64,000 bases of DNA, from assembly GCA_905214715.1 (NCBI GenBank), contig CAJMMT010000012.1:7915-71914 (forward strand), given 5' to 3'. Made by a program: the position numbers and the translations under genes. Shown here in pieces: positions 11,501-18,864 of this stretch. Under the pieces are notes generated by a model that made no database searches, was not told where the DNA came from, and worked only from the letters and a program-made list of their open reading frames with translations. Source of the stretch: an uncultured bacterium. GTDB taxonomy: Bacteria > Bacteroidota > Bacteroidia > Bacteroidales > Muribaculaceae. Each line of letters opens with the position of its first letter. The stretch's first letter is position 1.

Positions 11501-12306
11501 ACTAATTGACGTGCTTCCGTCGTCTTGTCAATGAGTTCGACACTGGAACCTCGATACTTTTCGTTACGCATGTTCTCGGGCAGCGATACCGTCAGATTGA
11601 CAGTATTGACTGTTACGAGGATTGTTTGGTTGGCAAGATTGAGAACTACTTTAGGATTTATAATTTCAGTTTCATTATAGAATCCTATGTTCTGGCTGTT
11701 GCTGTCGCTAAAGTATTTATACTCCTGTCCAATAACCAACTCATATCCCGATGATCCGATATTGACTGGATACCAGGAACCGCTGTTGATTTTAAACCCG
11801 GTTTTGAGATTTACTCCTGTCCATTCATATAATTCACTGCCAATCTGTCGGAACTTGCAGTCTTGGGCTGCAAGTTCCCAGTGTCGGCCATTTACATTAT
11901 CACCGATAATATAGTACTCGGTTTCCCCATAAGGTACACCTGTACCTGTTAAGGTTATTGTCTGGGCTACTTCGTCTAAAACTATTTTAGGGTCTTTGAC
12001 TGCAAGATAGTCTTCAGAGGTAATGTGTCCTTGAGAGTAACTGTTCAAAGAGTATGGCTCTCCCAATATTATGGACTCGCCGTTAGACCCGAAATCAATT
12101 TCGCCCCATGTGCCATCATTGATTTTGAAATCCATAAGAAGATAAGAGCCGCTCCATTCATAAAGTCCGCTCTCATTCAATGAGAACTTGGCATCTTTGT
12201 CGGCAAGTTCCCATGATTTACCGTTGACGTTAGATCCTATTATATAATAGTCTTTTCCCCATGAGATAAGAGGAAATAACAATAGGAAAAGTAAAAGTTT
12301 TTTCAT
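5557..12306 (-). CDS. Giant multidomain T9SS-secreted surface protein
   Basis: 2249 residues, not recognised as a named protein. After a signal peptide (1-17) come two copies of a module of about 110 residues (YYIIGSNVNGKSWELA... and YYIIGDNVNGRHWELA...) that resemble SusE/F-type or carbohydrate-binding folds. Carboxypeptidase-regulatory-like and Ig-like beta domains follow to about 1000, then a mostly helical part (about 1060-1460). Its end, residues about 1402-1449, is hydrophobic and rich in Gly, Ala, Ile and Ser, and is followed by an acidic Asp/Glu linker near 1472. Later come a beta module starting DPSGFVYEAVPSNR, a Big-type Ig domain (about 1722-1808), a chitobiase/hexosaminidase C-terminal-like domain (about 1812-1890, IYYTTDGTDPS), two KGWNW/RGWNW repeats, and a T9SS sorting tail ending IYMN. 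It is probably a surface adhesin or matrix protein. It is monocistronic and flanked by non-coding DNA. Confidence 0.75.
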   Translation of the reverse strand: MKKLLLFLLLFPLISWGKDYYIIGSNVNGKSWELADKDAKFSLNESGLYEWSGSYLLMDFKINDGTWGEIDFGSNGESIILGEPYSLNSYSQGHITSEDYLAVKDPKIVLDEVAQTITLTGTGVPYGETEYYIIGDNVNGRHWELAAQDCKFRQIGSELYEWTGVNLKTGFKINSGSWYPVNIGSSGYELVIGQEYKYFSDSNSQNIGFYNETEIINPKVVLNLANQTILVTVNTVNLTVSLPENMRNEKYRGSSVELIDKTTEARQLVDLNNDWQYKFIGLIKDHAYRLRLYSNRGLLLDEIPIVPLNETENRIVFESIKEMFPVSVKIADNEGNDVTCETTVDWYEITDGTRKTIGRGTALDAVPVGTVLNGHVTLSKPLAKKYNIPEDFQITISDTDNTHEISLIPFNYTTINGKVCGIGNQPLASTTVTASQILNGNKNIAVTSTDSNGLWELEVTESQLVEICYECQDHVKTIMTIEPENMGTVQEVCLKSIEGHQIQLNVELTDPDTDSKISDYELSNSLVIKLKNLATGMEIDNVQIQYPLLAIPASSFSFGDNIQLTLESRTNIFDPIITEFSITDESKTNVSAYASLYGSIKASYKTAVNPDVIAYLYDSNGKLYAQDDFRDNQMTFGHIHDGSYTVVAMGKTTAISDIYNLEAYSQIGLVESLDYLIQDVSIQSGEVVSVDFDIIPELDELSNLYTTTATSFTTNKTDVVTGNYITYRSNIEFKPYMADKIDNATLVIEFPDNISYVNNSVIQGSKMLTATFSRGQLSIPISDFQTPVKMCAVPWSDGAARVNAFIDFKLNETRVKQPIGTTITEVSRIQIKAPSVISKNTFHVTGATLPNSTVNIYEESSLIGTTVANGAGAWYAECALPEDYNLSRHNIHAEIQTSDGKTMKSETKEVFLNKTAIEVAKVTMRHWNPEMSREYVSVFDFQNPHQVGNHWTLYYPDKTFTYTIEFTDNNPDLIGNVVLYVHLASDEIEAYPAHYDADKKLWVARCNLGSENNSRYPVNCSVDFDSYAPMLLDEQEYLDSKDNMTVLFEDYQKFMKNLESFAAEGLNEGTELDWDKFFDSNNLDIDASTEDFKLPDEFDQWSETRQNEYFDSLFKDFEKEESEINGELERIVKSLAMDPSNQETTFPDGTYIKYSSCNGLTPEQLINDGFELVETLNGAAVYVKNSGNVSVFVDLSNDIYIESGFDSSKKYQFRAKGQTAIDALNAIYSGFISILDLRDQWNSSDFNSCLSVLSKVKDRFETFGIKLCPTLDEIRVDIEVALNAHLSKLKHQKAGYCSALSKITDKNSPLAIKYAQKIAALNNCIAIAAKSKTAIKYVFKTLAKNLPVAGWIAEVADAINDIRKLKKAYDKISFSICPALKNLGDYLLEKLKEKLAQRMLMVFEQLVTNAISDVGITVGIAASLETVGISLSASAIGIIIKTIGAIGSLAHDYLLDKWFEEFSKELRSLNCDEDEDDDEKDKSKGGKHQSRSPHDNTLVDPSGFVYEAVPSNRLQDVIASIFYKETRTDQYGDAYDEVSLWNADDFGQINPQRTDANGLYRWDVPQGMWQVKFEKPGYETTSSDWLPVPPPQLEVNIPMVQSKQPEVLEAHAHPSGVKIKFDKYLDESTLTTSNISLKAGSTAIVGSIELLDSETVNSGDGIQNKFSSMLRFVPNSPLNADIKEVSLSISSNVKSYSGINLREPVSMTLPVEPEITELKTDNYMAEYGDIIDVEVLALPANASVGKRLVAYASSDAIISIEDCDMVFDNEGRVIIPVKALLPGNAEISFSIEDLDIQTKAQVKVVEEIMVPDAPEASIESETEVFYGSKISLFAEKSCDIYYTTDGTDPSDENGTRRKYLIPITIKDDTYIRTVAEIKGQAVSDIADYNYSIVRGNIDIPIKKGWNWVSHPFISSFGIENTALLNSIYDENGEVDFMAILDFLYSGKTLKVNATDSFIIFKNDILWNPANSIIVNRGWNWIPYPIANTLAIDTAIPYGVAEKLDVIVGQYGFSQYDGTHWTGTLKSLTPGHGYMYVSQSDKAIHFNTSGNNSLKESVADNNLQSPVWTNAYPCVMPMMVSIQGNSDVDISDIEVEAYGNDGIRGKAVAISSNCLFLSVYGNESESICFRATDRQSNRTFEASEEVLITEDVYGSIENPYTLHISNTVSVNDLKKANPSIHVDNEYLLVDGINPTDIKLIEIIDPVGFCMISNRNFPDKGLSLKSLSKNIYLVRITTSDGEVLNKKIYMN

Positions 12307-12371
12307 ATACCATCCATTAGGTTTTATTGAATTTGAGAAAATTGAAATATCGGGATATCGAAATAGGGTTT

Positions 12372-12387
12372 ACTCGTTATGACGAGT
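12372..12387. promoter_or_regulatory. Dyad ACTCGT-N4-ACGAGT, possible operator
   Basis: A perfect 6-bp inverted repeat with a 4-bp spacer, 66 bp upstream of the giant gene start. It may be an operator or a small leader hairpin. No regulator is linked to it. Confidence 0.25.
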
Positions 12388-12551
12388 CTGCTCTGTTATC
12401 GCGAAGACCGATATTAAAGAGGAAACATCTTCAGGCAACTTTACTATACGGTTGTCTGCAACGTGGTTGATAGTTAGTTCATGATCGGGTATTAGTTGAG
12501 CAATAAAGCCTTAGGACCTTCTCTTTGGCAAGAATGAAGAGTTGTGGGTAT

Positions 12552-12802
12552 AAAAAAGCGCAAGGTCTGTACTTGTTGTCCGTCTTACAGTCAGAGGCCT
12601 TCGCAATGCCCATCTCGGTAAACGGACAACGCAGAGGCCTCGCGCAAATATGTAAACTATATGCGTGTATAATGCATAAGCATTACGCACTGTCATGAAG
12701 TTACATATCCACAAAGGCGTCTACCGTTGCCACATTTCCTGACCGAGATTGAAAGTTGCGAAGTTTCTGACTGCCAAGAAAGAGCGCAAGTAACGCTTTT
12801 TT
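12552..12802. ncRNA. Structured non-coding block, possible RNA, unassigned
   Basis: The ends are complementary, AAAAAAGCG (12552-12560) with CGCTTTTTT (12794-12802), so the plus strand ends in a T tract. Inside are a 9-bp stem GTTGTCCGT (12575-12583) with ACGGACAAC (12622-12630) and a stem-loop at 12662-12689. It does not match my memory of tmRNA, RNase P, SRP or 6S RNA. It could instead be a small non-autonomous element with 9-bp terminal inverted repeats. Confidence 0.25.
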
Positions 12803-13045
12803 GATAGTATTTAAATCCCGCCCCATAGCCCATAACGGGCCTCTGCAGGCGTTATGCGTGTAAAATTACGTAAAAATTTGGTTTTAACAAAGAATGATAA
12901 AATATCGTTGAAAAAAATATGTGCTTGAGGTCATCCTTGAGGTCATTGCCAATACTGCAAAAATAATCCCGGATCTCCAATACTTCCAATAGCTCCAATA
13001 ATTGTAATAATTTAAATCCTTCCGAAAAACTCAATGGTTAATGCG

Positions 13046-13079
13046 ACGTCGGCCAAGCGATTGGTTCGCCGGCCGACGT
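13046..13079 (-). terminator. GC-rich hairpin after the small membrane protein gene
   Basis: Stem ACGTCGGCC (13046-13054) with GGCCGACGT (13071-13079), 37 bp past the stop of the leftward 90-codon gene. There is no clear T tract. Confidence 0.4.
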
Positions 13080-13116
13080 AATTTATATATGGTATGATGT
13101 AGGACTTGCCTGATGG

Positions 13117-13389
13117 TCAGAGAATGAAGAGAGGAGACAACTGACCTGCGAAATTCAGAAGCCCGGCTGTTATGGTTATCATTCCGAATACCATCTGCAG
13201 AATCGGTGTCGTTCTTGTATTTTTTCCTGTCTTACCATGTGTTATTGCCGATTCCACCGATGCGGTTTGCGCTTTTTCTGCGGTATCGTCGTTTGAAGTT
13301 GCTTTAGGGTGAAGCCGTTCATAGATAGCGCCACTTGTGCGGCGTCCCGGATTTATAGATATCATGCCTATGTTGTCAAGTGTTGTCAT
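13117..13389 (-). CDS. Small protein with one C-terminal membrane helix
   Basis: 90 residues, not recognised. Residues 1-60 are polar and probably disordered (many Thr, Ser, Lys); residues about 64-88 (ILQMVFGMITITAGLLNFAG) form one hydrophobic helix, a tail-anchor-like layout. No promoter was found. Support is the intact frame, plausible codon use and the hairpin downstream. It may be real or chance. Confidence 0.35.
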   Translation of the reverse strand: MTTLDNIGMISINPGRRTSGAIYERLHPKATSNDDTAEKAQTASVESAITHGKTGKNTRTTPILQMVFGMITITAGLLNFAGQLSPLFIL

Positions 13390-13676
13390 AGCGGTTCCGT
13401 CCTTTGTTAAACTTCATGTCGATACTCTCCGGCAGATAATACGATATTTGGTATTTTTATTCTGTCTTGTACTGCTAAAACATTACTTCCCAACTGATTG
13501 TTGACTATAGATTTGCTTATATCCATTAAATTTTTGTTACAGATATGTTAATGAGCGTGTCTACTCTGATATCAGGTATGTGTCCTTCCCGTTTCTTGAG
13601 TTTATCCGCAGATGACCTGAAGGGCACGGATGGGTAGTGTTCCGATGCGGATTCCGATGTTTTTTAACCTTCCAAA
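13390..13676. other. Intergenic region upstream of tdk
   Basis: 287 bp, AT-rich, between the divergent small gene and the tdk promoter. No strong hairpin, repeat or gene was seen. Confidence 0.45.
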
Positions 13677-13708
13677 TTTGCAACTCCCCCTTTTTGATTG
13701 TAAATTCG
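13677..13708 (+). promoter_or_regulatory. tdk promoter (TTTG-N20-TAAATTCG)
   Basis: TTTG at 13677-13680, exactly 20 bp, then TAAATTCG at 13701-13708 (one base from TAnnTTTG). Transcription should begin within a few bases of the ATG at 13715, so the mRNA may be leaderless. This rules out the upstream in-frame ATG at 13637 as the start. Confidence 0.65.
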
Positions 13709-13714
13709 CCGTCA

Positions 13715-14341
13715 ATGGACAAAATAGGAAAACTGTACTTCAGATACGGCACCATGGGTTCGGCCAAGACCGCTATGCTGCTTACCCAGGCTTATAACTT
13801 CGAAGAGCGAGGCATGGCTTATCTCTGTATGAAGCCTGTTGTCGACACTCGCGAAAGCAAAAACGTGATTCGTTCCCGAATTGGAATCGAACGGGAATGT
13901 TCATGGATATATCCCGACACCGACCTCCGGGCCCTTCTCCTTGAGAAATGTGTTTCCTCGCAGCCTCTTCCCGAATGGGTATTGGTCGATGAAGCGCAGT
14001 TCCTTTCGGCCGAGCAGGTCGACCAGCTCGCGCAGGTTGTGGACGAAACCGGCATCAATGTGGTTTGCTACGGTCTGCGCACCGATTTCAAGACCAACCT
14101 TTTCGAGGGTTCCAAACGTCTGTTTGAGATTGCCGACAGTATCGATGAGATTAAGTCTACCTGTTCCTGTGGCCGCAAGACCATAGTCAACGCCCGTATC
14201 GATTCCCATGGCGAGATAATTACGGAAGGAGAACAAGTGGAAATCGGTGGCAATGACCGGTATATCGCCGTATGCCGCAAATGCTGGCGCAACAAACGCA
14301 TTGAGCACCTGAGCCGAAACCGGCTTCCGCTTGATATATGA
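13715..14341 (+). CDS. tdk: Thymidine kinase, type II (TK1-like)
   Basis: 208 residues starting MDKIGKLYFRYG. It phosphorylates thymidine to dTMP with ATP in pyrimidine salvage. The P-loop reads GTMGSAKT, with Ala in place of the usual Gly before Lys; I believe this variant occurs in other members of this subclass. The DEAQF box (Walker B and catalytic Glu), the thymidine-contact stretch CYGLRTDF and two Cys pairs of the zinc lasso (CSCGRK and CRKC) are all present. The first longer frame begins at 13637, but the promoter lies inside that extension. cyuA follows 46 bp downstream and may be co-transcribed. Confidence 0.93.
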   Translation: MDKIGKLYFRYGTMGSAKTAMLLTQAYNFEERGMAYLCMKPVVDTRESKNVIRSRIGIERECSWIYPDTDLRALLLEKCVSSQPLPEWVLVDEAQFLSAEQVDQLAQVVDETGINVVCYGLRTDFKTNLFEGSKRLFEIADSIDEIKSTCSCGRKTIVNARIDSHGEIITEGEQVEIGGNDRYIAVCRKCWRNKRIEHLSRNRLPLDI

Positions 14342-14387
14342 TTGAATAGACCTTAATTCTACGCGGGCTATTGAGAATCAATTTTTC

Positions 14388-15710
14388 ATGGATTTCCCGC
14401 TGTTAACCGATAATACCTTGGAAATGAATAAGAATGAAAGAGATGCCATTATCGCTTTGATAAAAAGGGAAGTTGTTCCGGCAGTCGGGTGTACAGAACC
14501 CGCGGCCGTATCGCTCGCCGTGGCGAAGGCTACCGAACTGCTTGGCTGTCTGCCTGAGAAAATCCATCTTAATCTCAGTGGCAATATAATCAAAAACGCT
14601 ATGGGTGTCGGTATACCGGGCACCGGTATGATAGGCTTGCCCATCGCCGTGGCGCTCGGTGCGCTTATCGGTAAGTCTGAATATCAGCTTGAGGTTCTGC
14701 GCGATGTGAATCCCGATGCAGTAAAGCATGGCCGCGAATATATTGAACAGGAGCGGATCTCAATCGCTTTGGCCGAAGACGCTCCCGACAATCTCTGGAT
14801 TGATGTCAATGTGTCGGCCGGAGAACATTCGGCACAGGCTGTCATAGGATATCAGCACACGCGTTTTGTATTGCTGAGGAAAGATGAGGAAACCATCCTC
14901 GATTCTACTGCTGAGACTCAAGACAACTCTTCAGCTTCAAATACAGACCCCGAACTCACTTTTTCAAAGGTATGGGAGTTCGCTACCACGGCTCCCGTCG
15001 GCGAGATTGAATTCATAATGGAGGCTAAGAAGCTTAACAAGGCGGCTGCCGAATTCGCCCTTGCCGGAGATTATGGCCATTCTTTGGGCAACACCCTCAG
15101 ACACCATGGTAACCGATGGTTTGGCGATACCCCGCTTTCCCATATGGTAGGGGTTACATCCGCGGCTTGCGATGCCCGAATGGGCGGTGCCCCCATCCCG
15201 GTGATGTCAAACTCCGGAAGCGGTAATCAGGGTATCACGGCCACTATGCCCGTAGTGGCCTTCGCCGAAGATACCGGTGCCTCATACGAACAGACAGTAA
15301 GGGCTCTCGCTCTGAGCAATCTTACAAGCATATATATAAAGCAGAGTCTTGGACGGTTGTCGGCTCTGTGCGGATGTGTTGTTGCATCGACCGCCGCCTC
15401 TGTCGCACTCGTTTACCTGATGGGTGGAGATTACGATAAGGCATGCTTTACTGTAAAGAATATGGTGGCGAATCTTACCGGCATGATATGCGACGGGGCC
15501 AAGCCCGCTTGCGCCCTCAAAATTTCGTCGGGGGTTTCCACGGCCATGATGTCGGCCATGATGGCCATGAACGGCAAATGCGTATCGAGTGCCGAAGGTA
15601 TTGTATGCGATGATGTCGATCAGACCGTTCACAATCTTACCGGCATAGGAAGGGAAGCTATGAGCGTTACCGACAGATATGTGCTTAATCTTATGACTCA
15701 CAAATGCTGA
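14388..15710 (+). CDS. cyuA: L-cysteine desulfidase / UPF0597 family (CyuA, YhaM)
   Basis: 440 residues. The family breaks L-cysteine down to pyruvate, ammonia and sulfide with a [4Fe-4S] cluster and is related to L-serine dehydratase. Clear family boxes are VPAVGCTEPAAVSLA, VGIPGTGMIGLPIA, SNSGSGNQGI and GMICDGAKPAC; the Cys in GCTEP and the later Cys residues are the likely cluster ligands. ATG 14388 is the longest start, but ATG 14424 (MNKNERDAII) gives an N-terminus closer to homologues and is my preferred alternative. A CGNC-like extra segment with SSASN around residue 180 is probably a loop insertion. The gene is followed by a strong hairpin. Confidence 0.88.
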   Translation: MDFPLLTDNTLEMNKNERDAIIALIKREVVPAVGCTEPAAVSLAVAKATELLGCLPEKIHLNLSGNIIKNAMGVGIPGTGMIGLPIAVALGALIGKSEYQLEVLRDVNPDAVKHGREYIEQERISIALAEDAPDNLWIDVNVSAGEHSAQAVIGYQHTRFVLLRKDEETILDSTAETQDNSSASNTDPELTFSKVWEFATTAPVGEIEFIMEAKKLNKAAAEFALAGDYGHSLGNTLRHHGNRWFGDTPLSHMVGVTSAACDARMGGAPIPVMSNSGSGNQGITATMPVVAFAEDTGASYEQTVRALALSNLTSIYIKQSLGRLSALCGCVVASTAASVALVYLMGGDYDKACFTVKNMVANLTGMICDGAKPACALKISSGVSTAMMSAMMAMNGKCVSSAEGIVCDDVDQTVHNLTGIGREAMSVTDRYVLNLMTHKC

Positions 15711-15729
15711 GTTCGCTTTGCTTTAATAT

Positions 15730-15771
15730 AGGACAGCAGCCCTTCCGGTTTTCCGGAAGGGCTGCTGTCCT
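15730..15771. terminator. Perfect 19-bp hairpin between convergent genes
   Basis: AGGACAGCAGCCCTTCCGG, TTTT loop, and its exact complement. It lies 19 bp after cyuA and 16 bp after the end of the leftward fimbrial operon, so it probably serves both directions although T tracts are poor. Confidence 0.75.
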
Positions 15772-15787
15772 AATGGGGGTATATTGG

Positions 15788-18700
15788 TTAATCGGTGTAA
15801 TCGCGCACGCATCTGATTATGAAATTGTCATCGCCGTCGCCGCCCTGTGTGCCCATTCCTGAGCCTGTAACTTTCATAATATAACGGTATTTATAACTCA
15901 GTGTGCCATCCGCATCGCTCGGATTTGCCCCGGGGGCATAACCGCTTCTGTCGAAATAAGACAATGTGCATGAATACGTATAATTGTATGAAGTTGGACT
16001 GAGTCCCAATACCGCCATAATGGTAAGTTCCTTCTGGTTCGGTACTCTCCAGCCATCTTTGCCGGTCTTGCTTACGAGGCTCTTGCAAGGATTGCTCTTG
16101 GCAAGATAGTCTACCCAGCCGCTGCTTGTAACACCGATGCTTGTAGCTGTGATGTCATATTGCGATTCCGCTACCTCAAAGGAAGAGTAACATCTGTTAT
16201 ACCTTTGATCATACAGATGATGTACCGGCATCGGACTGTCGGAAGAATAGTAAGGTTCGCTGCGCACGGATTTGCTGTCGTAATGCTTCATGTCTATGAC
16301 ATGTGAATTGTTCTCACTTATGGAGAACGCCGGTTCGGTTATATTCGTTGTGTTGATCACCGATTGGTTGCCGCCGAGATTGCGTACGCATCTTACCTGC
16401 CACGGAGCACCTCCACCATATTGCATCCACCTCGAATCACTCGTGCCCTCCATGGTCCACAGTTGACGTCCGTCAGAGGTGTAACATAGCAACGAGGAAT
16501 TGTTGCTGTTATCCGTGTAAGTTAGTTTCTTTATCTCATCTATATTAAGGATGGGTGTGACAAGCGACCTGCGGCCAAGTATGATTCGCACATACTGGTT
16601 GCGGGTAGGTACGAACCAACGTATCTCGGATGCATCTATGCGCCCGTCGCCGTCGAGGTCTCTGTTTCTGTTCAGACAGGCGGTGATTGCCTCTATATAA
16701 TATGGTTTGGAAGTCTGGTCTGGATCGTAGACCGTTTTTGAACCGGAGACAGTCTTTATCTTCGGTAAGAATTCCGTGCGGGCATCCCGGCTGATTCCCT
16801 GATTGTTTACTTTGTTTATTTTCTGCAGTTCTGTAAGCGATAGGAAAGTGCTCCAGTAGTAGCGGTTATCGCGCCATGTGAACGAATCGTTGGACCATGT
16901 GGTGTTGCCCGCAAGACGATATGCCAGATTGTAACGGCCTGAGTTGACGTTGCCATTGCCTCCGGAATTGTAGCTGTTTGTCATGTTGAGTCCCATCGAT
17001 TCGTTCACATGTTCTACCCCGAGTCCTGATTTCGAGCTCATCTCATAATATGTCTGGATAGATTTCTGCGAAACGGCATATTTTGACCTGTAATATAGAC
17101 TCTCGCCATCTGACGATGACTGGGTGAGTACATGCAGCCATACCTTTCGTTCCGGCCGGTTCACATAGCCGTGCCAGTTGGTTGAATTCAATTCGTTGCC
17201 GTCAGTCGCGTCCTCATAGACATACTCATTTATAAACATGGTATACCATCCTCCGGCAGTTACCTTCCCTGCTTTCAAGTCGCTTAACAGATATGTCTTG
17301 CCGTCTGAGTTTGTTCCGCTGCGCGGTTTGTATTGGGCCAGCACCTCCTCTCCGGTCGTCGGGCGTATCTCGACCCAGCTCATATATTTCTGCAAGTCGG
17401 ATGGTATTGTGGGCATCTTCTGCGAATCTATAGTAACCTCATTACCGTCAAGGTCATAAGCCTCTATCAGATATTCGAAGTTCCTGAGCTCGGCTGCCTC
17501 GAGATATACGTTTATACACGAGTAGTGGGCGTCTACTTCATAATACCGGTCAAGTACATCGGATACCGTACCCTCTACCGCCGGATTCTGCTCATTGTCA
17601 TTCTGGGCTTCCACCAGCACATCGTTTACATTGTTGATTGTAACGTTATAGGTATACTTGGAATTGCGGCGGCAGTTGAAATCCCTCGCCTTAGCCATCC
17701 CGCTCCCTTCCGCATACCCGAGATGGATGCAATACTGTGTTTCCACGCGTCTCATCTTGAGATCAGAGTCCGTTATCGGTTTGCCGTTCTGGTCTTTCGA
17801 CATGAGCATCTCTACATCGATGACGATGTATGACGCCATATTGTTGTAATCCTCTGAATCGGCCGATTCCACGAGGGCGCTGAACTTTCCGGTATTCTTA
17901 CCGTCCACTTTGTGTTCCCGTTCCCTGTATGCGTATGGATTTTTTTCAAATGACCCTGATGGCGCCAGTCCCGTACGTTTGTTCTCAAGCATCCAGAAAT
18001 CGAAAGATAGACAATTGTCTTTCTGGGTCAGCTCGTGCATCTCGTCGGTAGTCATATACCGGTTCGTGGCGGCCGGTCTTTGATCGGCGGCGTTTACCGA
18101 TTTTTCACCGTCGCCTCGCTCCTTGAGCCATGCATGAGTAGGGATATTCACCACTTTCCACGATTTTATTACAAAATCGCTGATGTTGTCCTGGTTATAG
18201 GATACATTGAATTTTACCTGAGATATCATGCGGCGCAGATGTATGGCACCGGCAAGTTTCGAAACCCCGGGATTGATGTCTACGGCTTCGTTATCCGTCA
18301 TTGACCCGTCGGCATGCACCTTGGAGGTGTATGTGCCGCTCATCACCAGAGGGTTGAGCGGTGTCTCTATCGAGGCGTTGCCTGAAGCGTCGAAACCTAT
18401 ACTTATTTCGCGGTATTTATCCCACGTCGTCGCTTTATCAAGGGCATCGGTCATCCGTATGATATTGCCTGAATCGTCAACGGTAGCATAACGTTGCCTG
18501 TAATTCGCTACGCCTACAATATAGCTTGTGCCTGAAAGGGTTTTCAGTGTAAGTTCCCTTAAAACATGATCCGGCTCGTCTTGCAGGTTATCGAAAGTAT
18601 ATACGCCGGTACGTTGCCCGGATGCTACGTTGTAGACCGCGATCCAAAGACAACTTATGCGGCTGTCCACACCTGCCTGCATGTCGCCTCTGGTAATGTT

Positions 18701-18856
18701 TGTAATCTCGCCCAGATCAAGAGCAACTGTGATGGTGGCCGGTTTCCCGTCAGGACACTCGTTTGGTATACGGATTTCATCGGTACAGGCATGTATCCCG
18801 AACAAAACGATTATCGCTATGGCATGCAATATGTATTTCAGAATGTTTCTGACCAT
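15788..18856 (-). CDS. Fimbrial tip-type lipoprotein (DUF4906-like)
   Basis: 1022 residues, last gene of the fimbrial operon. A lipoprotein signal ends at Cys24 (FGIHAC). The N-terminal half has a FimB/Mfa-like beta-sandwich with the string LAGAIHLRRMISQVKFNV; the C-terminal half resembles DUF4906, with the closing motifs GWRVPNQKELTIM and FIIRCVRDYTD. A perfect EF-hand-type loop DLDGDGRIDASE lies at residues 733-744, suggesting bound calcium. Size, place at the operon end and domain make-up suggest a tip adhesin, the part that contacts host or partner bacteria; this is inference. The next gene upstream ends 8 bp away. Confidence 0.65.
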   Translation of the reverse strand: MVRNILKYILHAIAIIVLFGIHACTDEIRIPNECPDGKPATITVALDLGEITNITRGDMQAGVDSRISCLWIAVYNVASGQRTGVYTFDNLQDEPDHVLRELTLKTLSGTSYIVGVANYRQRYATVDDSGNIIRMTDALDKATTWDKYREISIGFDASGNASIETPLNPLVMSGTYTSKVHADGSMTDNEAVDINPGVSKLAGAIHLRRMISQVKFNVSYNQDNISDFVIKSWKVVNIPTHAWLKERGDGEKSVNAADQRPAATNRYMTTDEMHELTQKDNCLSFDFWMLENKRTGLAPSGSFEKNPYAYREREHKVDGKNTGKFSALVESADSEDYNNMASYIVIDVEMLMSKDQNGKPITDSDLKMRRVETQYCIHLGYAEGSGMAKARDFNCRRNSKYTYNVTINNVNDVLVEAQNDNEQNPAVEGTVSDVLDRYYEVDAHYSCINVYLEAAELRNFEYLIEAYDLDGNEVTIDSQKMPTIPSDLQKYMSWVEIRPTTGEEVLAQYKPRSGTNSDGKTYLLSDLKAGKVTAGGWYTMFINEYVYEDATDGNELNSTNWHGYVNRPERKVWLHVLTQSSSDGESLYYRSKYAVSQKSIQTYYEMSSKSGLGVEHVNESMGLNMTNSYNSGGNGNVNSGRYNLAYRLAGNTTWSNDSFTWRDNRYYWSTFLSLTELQKINKVNNQGISRDARTEFLPKIKTVSGSKTVYDPDQTSKPYYIEAITACLNRNRDLDGDGRIDASEIRWFVPTRNQYVRIILGRRSLVTPILNIDEIKKLTYTDNSNNSSLLCYTSDGRQLWTMEGTSDSRWMQYGGGAPWQVRCVRNLGGNQSVINTTNITEPAFSISENNSHVIDMKHYDSKSVRSEPYYSSDSPMPVHHLYDQRYNRCYSSFEVAESQYDITATSIGVTSSGWVDYLAKSNPCKSLVSKTGKDGWRVPNQKELTIMAVLGLSPTSYNYTYSCTLSYFDRSGYAPGANPSDADGTLSYKYRYIMKVTGSGMGTQGGDGDDNFIIRCVRDYTD

Positions 18857-18864
18857 TGGCTGTC

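Larger units (their letters stand above)
12307..13116. other. Long non-coding stretch upstream of the giant gene
   Basis: 810 bp without a credible gene; short reading frames here have poor codon use. It holds a small dyad at 12372-12387, a structured block at 12552-12802, a stem-loop at 12662-12689 (TGCGT, AATGC, GCATT, ACGCA), two tandem copies of CTTGAGGTCAT near 12923-12947, and a hairpin at 13046-13079. I could not find a full TAnnTTTG promoter for the giant gene. Confidence 0.5.

Noticed and set aside
12511..13034. Leftward frames of 60-67 codons
   Set aside because: Composition is not protein-like and they cross the structured non-coding block.
13637..13714. Upstream start of tdk adding 26 residues
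   Set aside because: The promoter lies inside this extension and homologues start at MDKIGKLYF-like sequence.
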